Below, in pieces: positions 43,168-50,842 of a stretch of DNA of 64,000 nt; position 1 is the first letter of the stretch; each line of letters starts with the position of its first letter. Source of the stretch: JADGGM01 sp025449955 (GTDB lineage Bacteria > Gemmatimonadota > Gemmatimonadetes > Gemmatimonadales > Gemmatimonadaceae); assembly GCA_036554285.1 (NCBI GenBank), contig DATBNO010000016.1, positions 234,865 through 298,864 on the forward strand, read 5' to 3'. The notes under the pieces were generated by a model. The model searched no databases. It worked only from the letters and a program-made list of their open reading frames with translations, and had not been told where the DNA came from. A program made the position numbers and the translations under genes.

Positions 43168-43192
43168 GGGCTCGCCGCGGCGGGCCCTTTTT
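43168..43192 (+). terminator. Intrinsic terminator/attenuator between pqqA and pqqE
   Basis: GGGCTCGCCG (43168-43177) pairs with CGGCGGGCCC (43178-43187), with one G-U pair and the central bases forming the loop, and TTTTT follows directly. It lies 22 bp after pqqA and 15 bp before pqqE. Such a hairpin would let most transcripts end after pqqA, giving more substrate peptide than enzyme. Confidence 0.8.
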
Positions 43193-43207
43193 GCTTCTAT
43201 TCATGTG

Positions 43208-44329
43208 ATGGCCACGGATCGCCGACCCACGACACTGCTGGCGGAGCTCACGCACCGCTGCCCGCTCCATTGCCCCTATTGCTCCAACCCGCTCGACCTC
43301 GTGCTGTCCAGAGACGAGCTCGAGACGGAGGAGTGGAAGCGGGTCATTAGCGAGGCGCGGCAGCTCGGTGTGCTGCAGCTCGGCCTGTCGGGCGGCGAGC
43401 CGCTCGTCCGGCGCGACCTCGAGGAGATCGTGGCGCACGCGCATCGCGAGGGCCTCTACAGTACGCTCGTCACGTCTGCGTTAGGCATGACGCGCGAGCG
43501 GCTGGACCGGCTGGTGGACGCCGGCCTCGAGCACGTGCAGATCTCGTTTCAGGATTCCGAGCGCGAGAGCGCCGAGCGCATCGCCGGGACCAAGAGCTGG
43601 GACGCCAAGCAGCAGGCGGCCGCGTGGGTCAAGGAGCGCGACGTGGCGTTCTCGGTGAACGTGGTGCTCCATCGGGCGAACCTGGACCGCCTGGAGCAGA
43701 TCATCGACATGGCCGGTGCGTTAGGCGCGGATCGCGTGGAGCTGGCCAACACGCAGTACTACGGTTGGGCCGTGACCAACCGCGACGCGTTGATGCCGAC
43801 GCGCGCGCAGGTGGACCGGAGTCTGGACATCGCCGACCGCAAAGTGGCCGAGTACAAGGGCCGCATGCAGATCATCTACGTGCTGCCCGACTACTACAGC
43901 GAGTATCCGAAACCGTGCTACGGCGGATGGGGCTCGTTGTACATCATGGTTGCGCCCAACGGAAACGTGCTGCCGTGCCATGCCGCGTCGCAGATCACGT
44001 CGCTCACGTTCGACAACGTGCGCGACAAGAGTCTGCAATGGATCTGGGACCAATCGAGCGCGTTTCAGGCATTCCGCGGCGACGAGTGGATGCGCGAGCC
44101 GTGCCGCAGCTGCTCGCGCCGCCACGTCGATTTCGGCGGCTGCCGGTGCCAGGCGTTCGCCCTCACCGGCGACGCGCGCAACACCGATCCGGTGTGCACG
44201 CTGTCGCCCAATCGCAAGATGATCGACGCGCTGCTCGACCGCGCCGACGCGCCCGACGGCGCGTACGTCTACCGGGCGATGCCGGGTCCCAGGGATCGCA
44301 TGCGGGAACCCGAGCCGTCAGGTCGTTAG
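43208..44329 (+). CDS. pqqE: PQQ biosynthesis radical-SAM enzyme PqqE
   Basis: This radical-SAM enzyme links Glu and Tyr of PqqA, the first committed step of PQQ synthesis. Of 373 aa, the SAM cluster motif is C18-x3-C22-x2-C25 (HRCPLHCPYCSN). GLSGGEPL is the SAM-binding GGE motif, and the C-terminal SPASM region carries the auxiliary-cluster cysteines (LPCHAASQI, EPCRSCSRRHVDFGGCRCQAF, TDPVCTLS). The ATG at 43208 (MATDRRPTT) is the only start that fits the family; the frame upstream overlaps pqqA out of phase. PqqE needs the chaperone PqqD, which is not fused here and not nearby. The TAG stop lies in a GTTAGGC heptamer. Confidence 0.95.
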   Translation: MATDRRPTTLLAELTHRCPLHCPYCSNPLDLVLSRDELETEEWKRVISEARQLGVLQLGLSGGEPLVRRDLEEIVAHAHREGLYSTLVTSALGMTRERLDRLVDAGLEHVQISFQDSERESAERIAGTKSWDAKQQAAAWVKERDVAFSVNVVLHRANLDRLEQIIDMAGALGADRVELANTQYYGWAVTNRDALMPTRAQVDRSLDIADRKVAEYKGRMQIIYVLPDYYSEYPKPCYGGWGSLYIMVAPNGNVLPCHAASQITSLTFDNVRDKSLQWIWDQSSAFQAFRGDEWMREPCRSCSRRHVDFGGCRCQAFALTGDARNTDPVCTLSPNRKMIDALLDRADAPDGAYVYRAMPGPRDRMREPEPSGR

Positions 44330-44342
44330 GCGGAGATGCGTC

Positions 44343-45626
44343 TCACCTGCTGGCGCGAATCCACCGCAGGATCTCGCGCGGCGACGGACGCTTGCCGTAC
44401 ATGAGTAGCCCGGTGCGATAGATCCGGGCCGCCACCCACACGGAAACCCAGCATCCCACGATCAACACCCCGAGCGACAGCGCGACGCGCCACGCCGGAA
44501 TCTGGATGAGGCTCATGCGCAGCGGCATGATGATCGGCGACGAAAACGGGATGAACGACAGCACTTCGCCCAACCGGCCTTCGGGTGTGAACGTCACCGG
44601 CTGGATGAACAGCGCCGTGATGATGAGCAGCATCGCCACCGGCATCTGGATCTGCTGCGCGTCCTGCTCGCTGCTCACCATGGAGCCGATCGCCGCGAAC
44701 AGCGCCGAGTAGATGATGTACCCGAGGACGAAATAGACCACGAGCAGCACCGCGGTCACCGGCGCGACGTGCGGCAGCGCGACAACGGGCGCCGTGACGC
44801 CCATGCGGGCGAGGATCGGGCCGCGGTTGGCAATGAAGATGGCCGATATGATCGCCGATATGATGAGCTGCGCCCCGGCCACGCCGCCCACACCCAGGAT
44901 TTTCCCGAACAACAGGGTATCTGGCCTAACGCTGGACACGACCGTCTCGGCGACGCGCGTCTGCTTCTCCTCCATCACGCCGCGCAGCACGATCTGGCCG
45001 TAGAAGAAGATGGTCATGTACAACACGAACGCGACGAAGAACGCGACGAGGATGCTGAGCTCGCCCGACCCGCCGCGGCCGCGCGCCGAGAGGCGCTCGG
45101 TGGACATCTGCATGTCCAACGCCGTGAGTGCATCCACCTGGTGTGGATCCATGCCGGCGCTGCGCAGGCGCGTCGCGATGAGCTCGTCGTGCACGATGCG
45201 CTGCAGACGCGCCATGTCGACGGTGGACGTGGCGTTCGATCCGGCATAACGGACGTCGGGCTTGGGCCACAGCGCCGGACCGAGCGCGAGATATCCTTTG
45301 CGCGCGCCGCTGATCACGTCGCGCGTCGCACTCGACTCGGCGGCGGCGAGGGCCGCCGGCGCCACCGCGATCACTCGCGCCGCAGTGTCGCCCGCGATGC
45401 CTCCATCCAGCTTGGCCGCCACCTGCGTGCCGAGCCCGCTGCCGGTCGCGTCGAGAATGGTGATGCGCGCCATATCCGTGGAGGGAACGGCGCGCGACGT
45501 GAAATAGAGCGGGATGAACAGAATGAGGCCCAGCAGTCCGGGCACGAGCACCGTGCTCACGATGAACCACCGCGAGCGAATGCGCTCCATGAATTCGCGC
45601 TGGGCGACAATCCAGAGTTTACGCAT
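44343..45626 (-). CDS. ABC-2 type permease (NatB-like)
   Basis: This 427-aa permease has one N-terminal TM (WFIVSTVLVPGLLGLILFIPLYF), a long extracytoplasmic domain of about 160 residues, then six TMs from about residue 170 (ILVAFFVAFVLYMTIFFYG onward) with the signature FGKILGVGGVAGAQL. This is the NatB/YhaP layout of sodium- or drug-exporting ABC-2 systems. Its ATG lies 8 bp inside the ATPase gene end. It converges with pqqE, 13 bp apart. The substrate is not determinable. Confidence 0.9.
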   Translation of the reverse strand: MRKLWIVAQREFMERIRSRWFIVSTVLVPGLLGLILFIPLYFTSRAVPSTDMARITILDATGSGLGTQVAAKLDGGIAGDTAARVIAVAPAALAAAESSATRDVISGARKGYLALGPALWPKPDVRYAGSNATSTVDMARLQRIVHDELIATRLRSAGMDPHQVDALTALDMQMSTERLSARGRGGSGELSILVAFFVAFVLYMTIFFYGQIVLRGVMEEKQTRVAETVVSSVRPDTLLFGKILGVGGVAGAQLIISAIISAIFIANRGPILARMGVTAPVVALPHVAPVTAVLLVVYFVLGYIIYSALFAAIGSMVSSEQDAQQIQMPVAMLLIITALFIQPVTFTPEGRLGEVLSFIPFSSPIIMPLRMSLIQIPAWRVALSLGVLIVGCWVSVWVAARIYRTGLLMYGKRPSPREILRWIRASR

Positions 45627-46587
45627 GGGCGCCTCCCATCGAATCTCCGTTAGGCTGGAGCGCCGAGACGCGATCCACGAACACGCGGTGCAGCGACGGT
45701 TGGACGAGCTCGAATCGCTGCACGATGGCACCGGCGTCGAGGAGGGCGCGGAGCAGCCGTTGCGGATCCGCGTTGGGCGCGAGGTCGACGTCGATCACCT
45801 GGTTGGAATCGTCGACGCGCGTGACGAGCGTGCGGTCTTCGAGCACGCGCGCGACGCGATCACGTGCGCCACCGTCCAACGCCAGCGCCACCTGCTGAAC
45901 GCCGTGCGCCCGGCGCACCTCGGCGAGGGTGCCGTCGACGAGCTTGGTGCCCTGCGCGATGATGCACACGGCGTCGCACAACCTTTCCGCACTTTCCATG
46001 AGGTGCGTGCTGAAGATCACGGTCTTTCCGGCATGCTTGAGCTCGAGGATGATGTCCTTGAGCGCCTGGGCGTTGATCGGGTCGAGCGCGCTGAACGGCT
46101 CGTCGAGAATGATGACCTCGGGATCGTGCACGAGCGCGCCGATGAACTGCACTTTCTGCTGCATGCCGCGCGACAGCTCTTCGACGCGCGCGGCGCCCCA
46201 ATCGCGCTCGGGCGTCGTGAGCTGCAGACGCTCGAGCCATGCGTCAATGCGTCGGGCAGCCTCGACGGGCGGCACCCCCTTGAGCTGTGCGAGGAAGAGC
46301 AGCACGCGGCGCACGGTCATGCGGCGATACAGGCCGCGCTCTTCTGGCAGGTAGCCGACGCGATCGACCACCCCCGGCTGTCCGTTAGGCGCGCCCAGAA
46401 TCTGGATACTGCCCGCGTCGGGCTCGATGACGTCGAGGATCATGCGGATGGTCGTGGTCTTCCCGGCGCCGTTGGGGCCGAGCAGACCGTACACCATTCC
46501 GGTGGGGATCTGGAGCGACAGATCGCGCACCGCTTGGTGGTTGGCGAACCGCTTGGAGATGCGGTCGATCGAGACTGCGAGGGGCAT
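45619..46587 (-). CDS. ABC transporter ATP-binding protein (NatA-like)
   Basis: This 322-aa ATPase has Walker A GPNGAGKTTTIRM, the variant signature ELSRGMQQKVQF, Walker B EVIILDEPFSALDP, the H-loop FSTHLMESAE, and a C-terminal DUF4162-type domain. The SRGMQQK form of the signature is typical of NatA-like exporters. I chose the ATG at 46587 (MPLAVSIDRISKRF). The 8-bp overlap with the permease gene mirrors the exporter at 7.2-9.3 kb. Confidence 0.93.
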   Translation of the reverse strand: MPLAVSIDRISKRFANHQAVRDLSLQIPTGMVYGLLGPNGAGKTTTIRMILDVIEPDAGSIQILGAPNGQPGVVDRVGYLPEERGLYRRMTVRRVLLFLAQLKGVPPVEAARRIDAWLERLQLTTPERDWGAARVEELSRGMQQKVQFIGALVHDPEVIILDEPFSALDPINAQALKDIILELKHAGKTVIFSTHLMESAERLCDAVCIIAQGTKLVDGTLAEVRRAHGVQQVALALDGGARDRVARVLEDRTLVTRVDDSNQVIDVDLAPNADPQRLLRALLDAGAIVQRFELVQPSLHRVFVDRVSALQPNGDSMGGAHA

Positions 46588-46707
46588 GGACGAGTCCGGT
46601 GGATCGGGGTGGGTGAGCCGTAGAACTATACGGACGCAGAAGCCGTGGGTTCCAGTCCCGCCGAGGGCTGCCCGGACTTGCCGTGCCGCGACGCCCGATA
46701 CAGGTTG

Positions 46708-46729
46708 GTTGTTACCAAACGGTAACAAC
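46708..46729. promoter_or_regulatory. Candidate operator upstream of the porin/molybdate-type locus
   Basis: GTTGTTACC (46708-46716) and GGTAACAAC (46721-46729) are perfect 9-bp inverted arms around AAAC, 22 bp before the porin start. The site is AT-rich against its surroundings. The ModE-like regulator encoded just downstream is the obvious candidate to bind it, although the sequence does not match the E. coli ModE site. Confidence 0.5.
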
Positions 46730-46751
46730 GACCCACCACCAACCACCAATC

Positions 46752-47789
46752 ATGCGACTTTCTCGTCTTCGCGCCCTGCTCGTGGCTGCGTCGCTGCTCG
46801 CCGCGGTCCCGGCGGCGGCTGCGGCACAGTACCCGCTCGTCCCGACGCCGGTCCTTCCGTTAGGCACGCTCAGCAGCAGCATCAAGGTGGGCGGCTACGT
46901 GTCGGTCCGCGACACGAAGCACGGCGACTCGACGGCTTTCTCGGTCAATCGCGCGCGGCTCACGGCGATGATCGCGCCGTTGCCGTACCTCGCCGTTCGC
47001 GTCCAGGCCGACTTCTCGGGGAATCAAAGCGCGACGGTGTCCGACAATACCGTGCACGGGTTCGAGCTCACGGACGCGTACGTCGAGCTGGCGCAGCCGG
47101 CTGCCGACTCGCTCAAGTGGGGCCAGTGGCATCCCGCGCTCATCGTCGGGCAGTTCAAGCAACCCTTCAGTCTGGAGTATCTGACGTCGTTCGCGTATCT
47201 GCGCACGGCGAACCGCGCTGCTGCGATCGACGCGTTGACACCGAAACGTGACATCGGCGCGATGGCGCAGATGCAGTGGTCGAAGTATGTCACGGCGGAT
47301 GCATCGGTGACGAACGGTCAGGGCGCGAACGCGTTGTCGAACTCGAACGGGCTCGAGCTCCTCATCGGCCGGGTGACGGTGACGCCATTCCCATGGCTGG
47401 CGCTCGCCGCGAAACTCGGCAACGAGGGCACGGATCACATCAAGGGCTACGACGGGCGCATCGAGTGGCACGACCTGCTCATCGAGGGGGAGGGCATTCA
47501 TCGATCGCGGCCGCTTTCCGGCGAGCACCAGGATGCCGGCGGCGGATACGTGTTGGGTGCGTACAAGATCCTGCCCTGGCTGCAGCCCGTGTTCAAACGC
47601 GAGTGGTTCAGCGACACGAGGCAGGTGGAGGGCACGAACACCAATACCCAGCAGGATTGGTCGACCTTCGGCGTGAATTTCATCACGCCCAAAGAGAATC
47701 TGCGGTTTCTGACGAATTGGATCATCAAGTCCCAGCGTCCCACGCGCACGCAAAATGAAGTCGATTTCCAACTCGTCGCCAACTTCTGA
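46752..47789 (+). CDS. Outer-membrane porin (phosphate-selective porin O/P-like)
   Basis: This 345-aa protein has a signal peptide (LRALLVAASLLAAVPAAAAAQ) and a barrel with alternating strands, ending in Phe (VDFQLVANF). Motifs such as RARLTAMI, VGQFKQPFSLEYLTS and TPKRDIGAM match the OprO/OprP family of anion-selective porins. Standing directly before a ModE-like regulator and a molybdate/tungstate ABC transporter, it may be the outer-membrane port for oxyanions, by inference. The regulator gene starts 7 bp after the stop. Confidence 0.87.
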   Translation: MRLSRLRALLVAASLLAAVPAAAAAQYPLVPTPVLPLGTLSSSIKVGGYVSVRDTKHGDSTAFSVNRARLTAMIAPLPYLAVRVQADFSGNQSATVSDNTVHGFELTDAYVELAQPAADSLKWGQWHPALIVGQFKQPFSLEYLTSFAYLRTANRAAAIDALTPKRDIGAMAQMQWSKYVTADASVTNGQGANALSNSNGLELLIGRVTVTPFPWLALAAKLGNEGTDHIKGYDGRIEWHDLLIEGEGIHRSRPLSGEHQDAGGGYVLGAYKILPWLQPVFKREWFSDTRQVEGTNTNTQQDWSTFGVNFITPKENLRFLTNWIIKSQRPTRTQNEVDFQLVANF

Positions 47790-47796
47790 GCGCGCG

Positions 47797-48168
47797 GTGC
47801 GCCCCTGTCGCAACAGCATTCGATGGCGCGGCGGCGCCCGCGCGCGCGCGGTGCTCATCGTGCTTCGGGACGGCGACAAGATCATCGGGCCGCGCTTCAT
47901 CCAGCTCCTGGATGGGATAGAGGTCCGCGGGTCGATCCGCGCTGCCGCCCACGAGTTAGGCATTGGCTACCGCCACGCGCTCGATTGGATCACGCGTGCC
48001 GAGTCGCTCGTTGGAGAGCCGCTCGTGCAACGGCGCGCCGGCGGCACGTCCGGCGGCGGCGCGGTCCTAACGGACAAGGCGCGGCGTGTGTCGCGCGCGT
48101 ATCGCCGCGTCAATTCGTCGATCTACCGTCTCGTCGAGCGTGCCGAGCGCGAGATTCTCGACACCTGA
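47797..48168 (+). CDS. ModE/LysR-type winged-helix regulator (molybdate-responsive-like)
   Basis: This small protein of about 123 aa consists mainly of the ModE N-terminal DNA-binding domain: IIGPRFIQLLDGIEVRGSIRAAA, HELGIGYRHALDWI (recognition helix) and VQRRAGGTSGGGAVLTDKA (wing). The molybdate-binding TOBE domains of full ModE are absent, so metal sensing must differ. The start is uncertain: GTG 47797 is chosen, and ATG 47755 (inside the porin gene) or GTG 47851 are alternatives. It is followed after 27 bp by the solute-binding protein gene. Confidence 0.82.
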   Translation: MRPCRNSIRWRGGARARAVLIVLRDGDKIIGPRFIQLLDGIEVRGSIRAAAHELGIGYRHALDWITRAESLVGEPLVQRRAGGTSGGGAVLTDKARRVSRAYRRVNSSIYRLVERAEREILDT

Positions 48169-48195
48169 TTTCCTCGTCTACCACAGGGCAGATCC

Positions 48196-49179
48196 ATGCG
48201 CATTCGCTATCTGGCTCCGGTCGTGCTCGCCGTGGCCGCATCCTGCAGCCAGCCCACGCCGAAATCCGGCGACGCGGCCGCCAAGAGCGGCGGCGCGATC
48301 GTGGTGTACACGGCCGCGAGCGTCGCCATTCCGATTCGGGCAGCGCTCGACACGTTCGCCGCGCGCGAGCACGTGACGGTGCAACAGGAGAACGGCGGCA
48401 GTCTCGACATCGCGCGCAAGCTCACCGAGCTGCACGACATTCCCGACGTCGTCGTGCTGGCGGACTATGACGTGTTCCCGAAGCTGCTCATGCCCGAGCA
48501 GACCACGTGGTACGCCGACTTTGCGCGCAACCGCATGGTGCTTGCGTTCACCGACAAATCGAAGTTCGCGTCGGAGGTGGACAGCGCCAACTGGCCGACG
48601 ATCCTGCAGCGGCCCGGCGTACAGTTAGGCCGAGCCAATCCCGATCTCGATCCGAACGGCTATCGCACGCTGCTCACGATGCAGCTGGCCGAGCAGTACT
48701 ACAAGCGGCCCGGATTGTACGACAACTTGTTGAAGCTGTCGCCCGCGAAGAACGTGCGACCCCAAGAAGCCGGCCTGGTGGGTGTGCTCCAGGCGGGCGA
48801 GTTCGATTACATCTGGTCGTACGAATCGCTCGCGCTGGCGACCAAGCTACGCTACATCACGCTGCCGGGGGCAATCGACCTCGGCACGCCTGGCGATACC
48901 GACCTCTATGCGAAGGCGTCGGTGAGGGTGGCGGGCAAGACACGCAAGGATACGCTGACGATCAAGGGTGCGCCGATCGTGTATGCGTTGTCGATTCCCA
49001 CGGCCGCGCCGCATCCGGACGTCGCCGAGAAGTTCGTGGCGTTCTTGTTGTCGCCCGAGGGCCGGAAATTGATGCACGCGACCAAGCTCGATGCGTTAGA
49101 CACGCCGGTGATCATCGGGAGCGGCGAGCCTGCATCCGTCCGCGCGGCGGTGTCGGGCGGCCAGGCGCCCCATTCATGA
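48196..49179 (+). CDS. Molybdate/tungstate ABC transporter substrate-binding lipoprotein (WtpA-like)
   Basis: This 327-aa protein has a lipoprotein signal with lipobox Cys at about residue 17 (LAVAASCSQP) and a type-II periplasmic-binding fold. The segment IVVYTAASVAIPIRAALDTFAAREHVTV and the C-terminal PHPDVAEKFVAFLLSPEGRKLM are typical of the ModA/WtpA group. With the permease and ATPase genes downstream it forms an oxyanion importer. Tungstate versus molybdate (or sulfate) cannot be settled from sequence. Confidence 0.88.
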   Translation: MRIRYLAPVVLAVAASCSQPTPKSGDAAAKSGGAIVVYTAASVAIPIRAALDTFAAREHVTVQQENGGSLDIARKLTELHDIPDVVVLADYDVFPKLLMPEQTTWYADFARNRMVLAFTDKSKFASEVDSANWPTILQRPGVQLGRANPDLDPNGYRTLLTMQLAEQYYKRPGLYDNLLKLSPAKNVRPQEAGLVGVLQAGEFDYIWSYESLALATKLRYITLPGAIDLGTPGDTDLYAKASVRVAGKTRKDTLTIKGAPIVYALSIPTAAPHPDVAEKFVAFLLSPEGRKLMHATKLDALDTPVIIGSGEPASVRAAVSGGQAPHS

Positions 49180-49335
49180 AGCTCAGGCCTGCTCCGCTCC
49201 GAACGACACGGCACGTTGGCCTCGAGCGCTGGCAGCTGGGTCTCGAGCTCACCTCCACCCGTATCGCGTAGGTGCGCCGCCGCCTGCAGGGCCATCGCCG
49301 GCGAGGACGTGCCGCCGGCCAGCTGGTGACGTAGA

Positions 49336-49443
49336 TTGGACGCCGGGCGCGAGCTCCTCGAGAAGGCCCTCGGCGACAACTACCTGATCGAGCGCGAACT
49401 CGGCCAGGGAGGCAAGGGCGCCGTCTACCTGGCGCGATCATGA
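49336..49443 (+). pseudogene. Remnant of a Ser/Thr protein kinase N-terminus
   Basis: A 35-codon frame reads DAGRELLEKALGDNYLIE then RELGQGGKGAVYLARS and stops. This is the start of a PknB-type kinase domain through the Gly-rich loop (compare RELGRGGMATVYLAED in the intact kinase at 52439). The catalytic Lys and everything beyond are missing. The stop overlaps the start of the next frame (ATGA). It sits between the binding-protein and permease genes of one transporter, and looks like an inserted and then collapsed gene. Confidence 0.75.
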
Positions 49444-50012
49444 TTGGCCTGAGCGTGGGAGTGTACGTGATGAATTCGTCGCGCGCGGCGATGCTCGACC
49501 GGATCGTCGCGTTGCTCTGGCGCGGTCCGCTCGGCCGGTTCGCGTTCCGGCTTGCGGCACGGAGAGCGGTGCCCGTTGGCGGCGTGGCCGCGACGCAGGC
49601 GGCGAGCGCGTCCGGCGTCAGGTCGTTGATCGCGAGCCTTCCGGCCGCGCGGCGGCGCGAGTTGGGGGATGTGAAGCGGCAGGTGCAGGATCTCGAGGCC
49701 TCGCTGGTTGCGTTAGGCGCGCGCGTTCGCGGGCTGGACGACGCGATCGCGCAGGCGGGCGACGCGGCGTTGGACGGTGATGCGGTATCGCGGTCGCGTC
49801 GAACGGAGTTGGTAGCTGATCTCGTCGCGGCGCGCGACGAGGCCAGTGCGCGCCGCGCGCGCCTGGCGGGCGCGCTGGAGAATGTCAGGCTGCAGGTGCT
49901 GCGCCTCAAGAGCGGCGTTGGTGCGCACGCCGACGTCGCGGCCGAGCTGCGGACCGCGGAGGCGCTCACGCACGAGCCGGCGTCCGTGGCGGCCACGGCC
50001 ATGGCGCAGTGA
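49440..50012 (+). CDS. Hypothetical coiled-coil protein, possibly the C-terminal remnant of the broken kinase
   Basis: This 190-aa frame begins at an ATG overlapping the kinase fragment's stop and has a hydrophobic N-terminus (MIGLSVGVYVM), a linker and a long helical coiled coil (RELGDVKRQVQDLEASLVALGARV onward). No family is recognised. The layout suggests it is the C-terminal region of a kinase-type protein that lost its middle by deletion with a frameshift; it could still be expressed. Its end overlaps the GTG of the permease gene, so it keeps the operon coupled. Confidence 0.6.
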   Translation: MIGLSVGVYVMNSSRAAMLDRIVALLWRGPLGRFAFRLAARRAVPVGGVAATQAASASGVRSLIASLPAARRRELGDVKRQVQDLEASLVALGARVRGLDDAIAQAGDAALDGDAVSRSRRTELVADLVAARDEASARRARLAGALENVRLQVLRLKSGVGAHADVAAELRTAEALTHEPASVAATAMAQ

Positions 50013-50842
50013 CGCAACGGGGCGCGGGAGGCCACGCTCTTCCGCGCTCGCTGGCGGCGCACCGTTCGGCGAGCATCATCGCGGGGCTCTGCGGGTCGAT
50101 TTTCCTTCTCTTCCTTGTGGCGCCGATCGCGCGGCTCGTGGCCGGCGGTGGCAGGTCCGGCGTTGCCGAGCTGTTCACGGACGTCGAGCTGCGCGGCGCG
50201 TTGTGGCTGACGGCCGTGACGGCGACGCTGGCCATGGCCGCCGGCGCGTTAGGCGGGACGCCGCTCGCCTATCTGCTGGCGCGACGGCCGTTCCGCGGCA
50301 AGGCGATCGTGGCCGCCGTGCTCGACTTGCCGCTACTCATTCCGCACCCCGTGGCCGGCATTGCGCTGCTGTTGATTCTGGGACGGGAGAGCGCCGTTGG
50401 GCGCGTGCTCCTGCACGCGGGAATTCGCGTGGCCGGTTCGCCGATCGGTATCGTGTGCGCGATGGTGTTCGTGTCGGCGCCGCTCTACATCAGCGCGGCG
50501 CGTGAGGCGTTCGCGCGGGTGGATACGCGATACGAGTCGGTGGCCCGTACGTTAGGCGACCCCGCGTGGCGCGCGTTCCGCCGGGTAACGCTCCCGTTGT
50601 CGATGCGCGGGCTGGTCGCGGCCGCGGTGGTGATGTGGGCGCGTGCGGTGAGCGAGTTCGGGGCGATCGTGATTCTGACGTACAATCCCAAGGTGGCGAG
50701 CGTGCTGAGCTACGACCGGTTCACGAGCTTTGGACTAACGGAAGCGCTGCCCGTTGCCGCCGTGCTCTCGATTCTCGCGCTGGTGCCGCTGGTGGCATTG
50801 CGAGCGCTGCGCCCCGATCGCGGGGCGGGTATGGACGTGTGA
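50009..50842 (+). CDS. Molybdate/tungstate-type ABC transporter permease (ModB/WtpB-like)
   Basis: This 277-aa permease has six predicted TMs (first IIAGLCGSIFLLFLVAPIARL, about residues 25-45) and the cytoplasmic coupling EAA motif (REAFARVDTRYESVARTLGDP) of binding-protein-dependent importers. The segment RAVSEFGAIVILTYNP is characteristic of ModB/CysT/WtpB. The GTG start overlaps the previous stop, and the ATPase GTG overlaps this stop (GTGTGA). Confidence 0.9.
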   Translation: MTQRGAGGHALPRSLAAHRSASIIAGLCGSIFLLFLVAPIARLVAGGGRSGVAELFTDVELRGALWLTAVTATLAMAAGALGGTPLAYLLARRPFRGKAIVAAVLDLPLLIPHPVAGIALLLILGRESAVGRVLLHAGIRVAGSPIGIVCAMVFVSAPLYISAAREAFARVDTRYESVARTLGDPAWRAFRRVTLPLSMRGLVAAAVVMWARAVSEFGAIVILTYNPKVASVLSYDRFTSFGLTEALPVAAVLSILALVPLVALRALRPDRGAGMDV

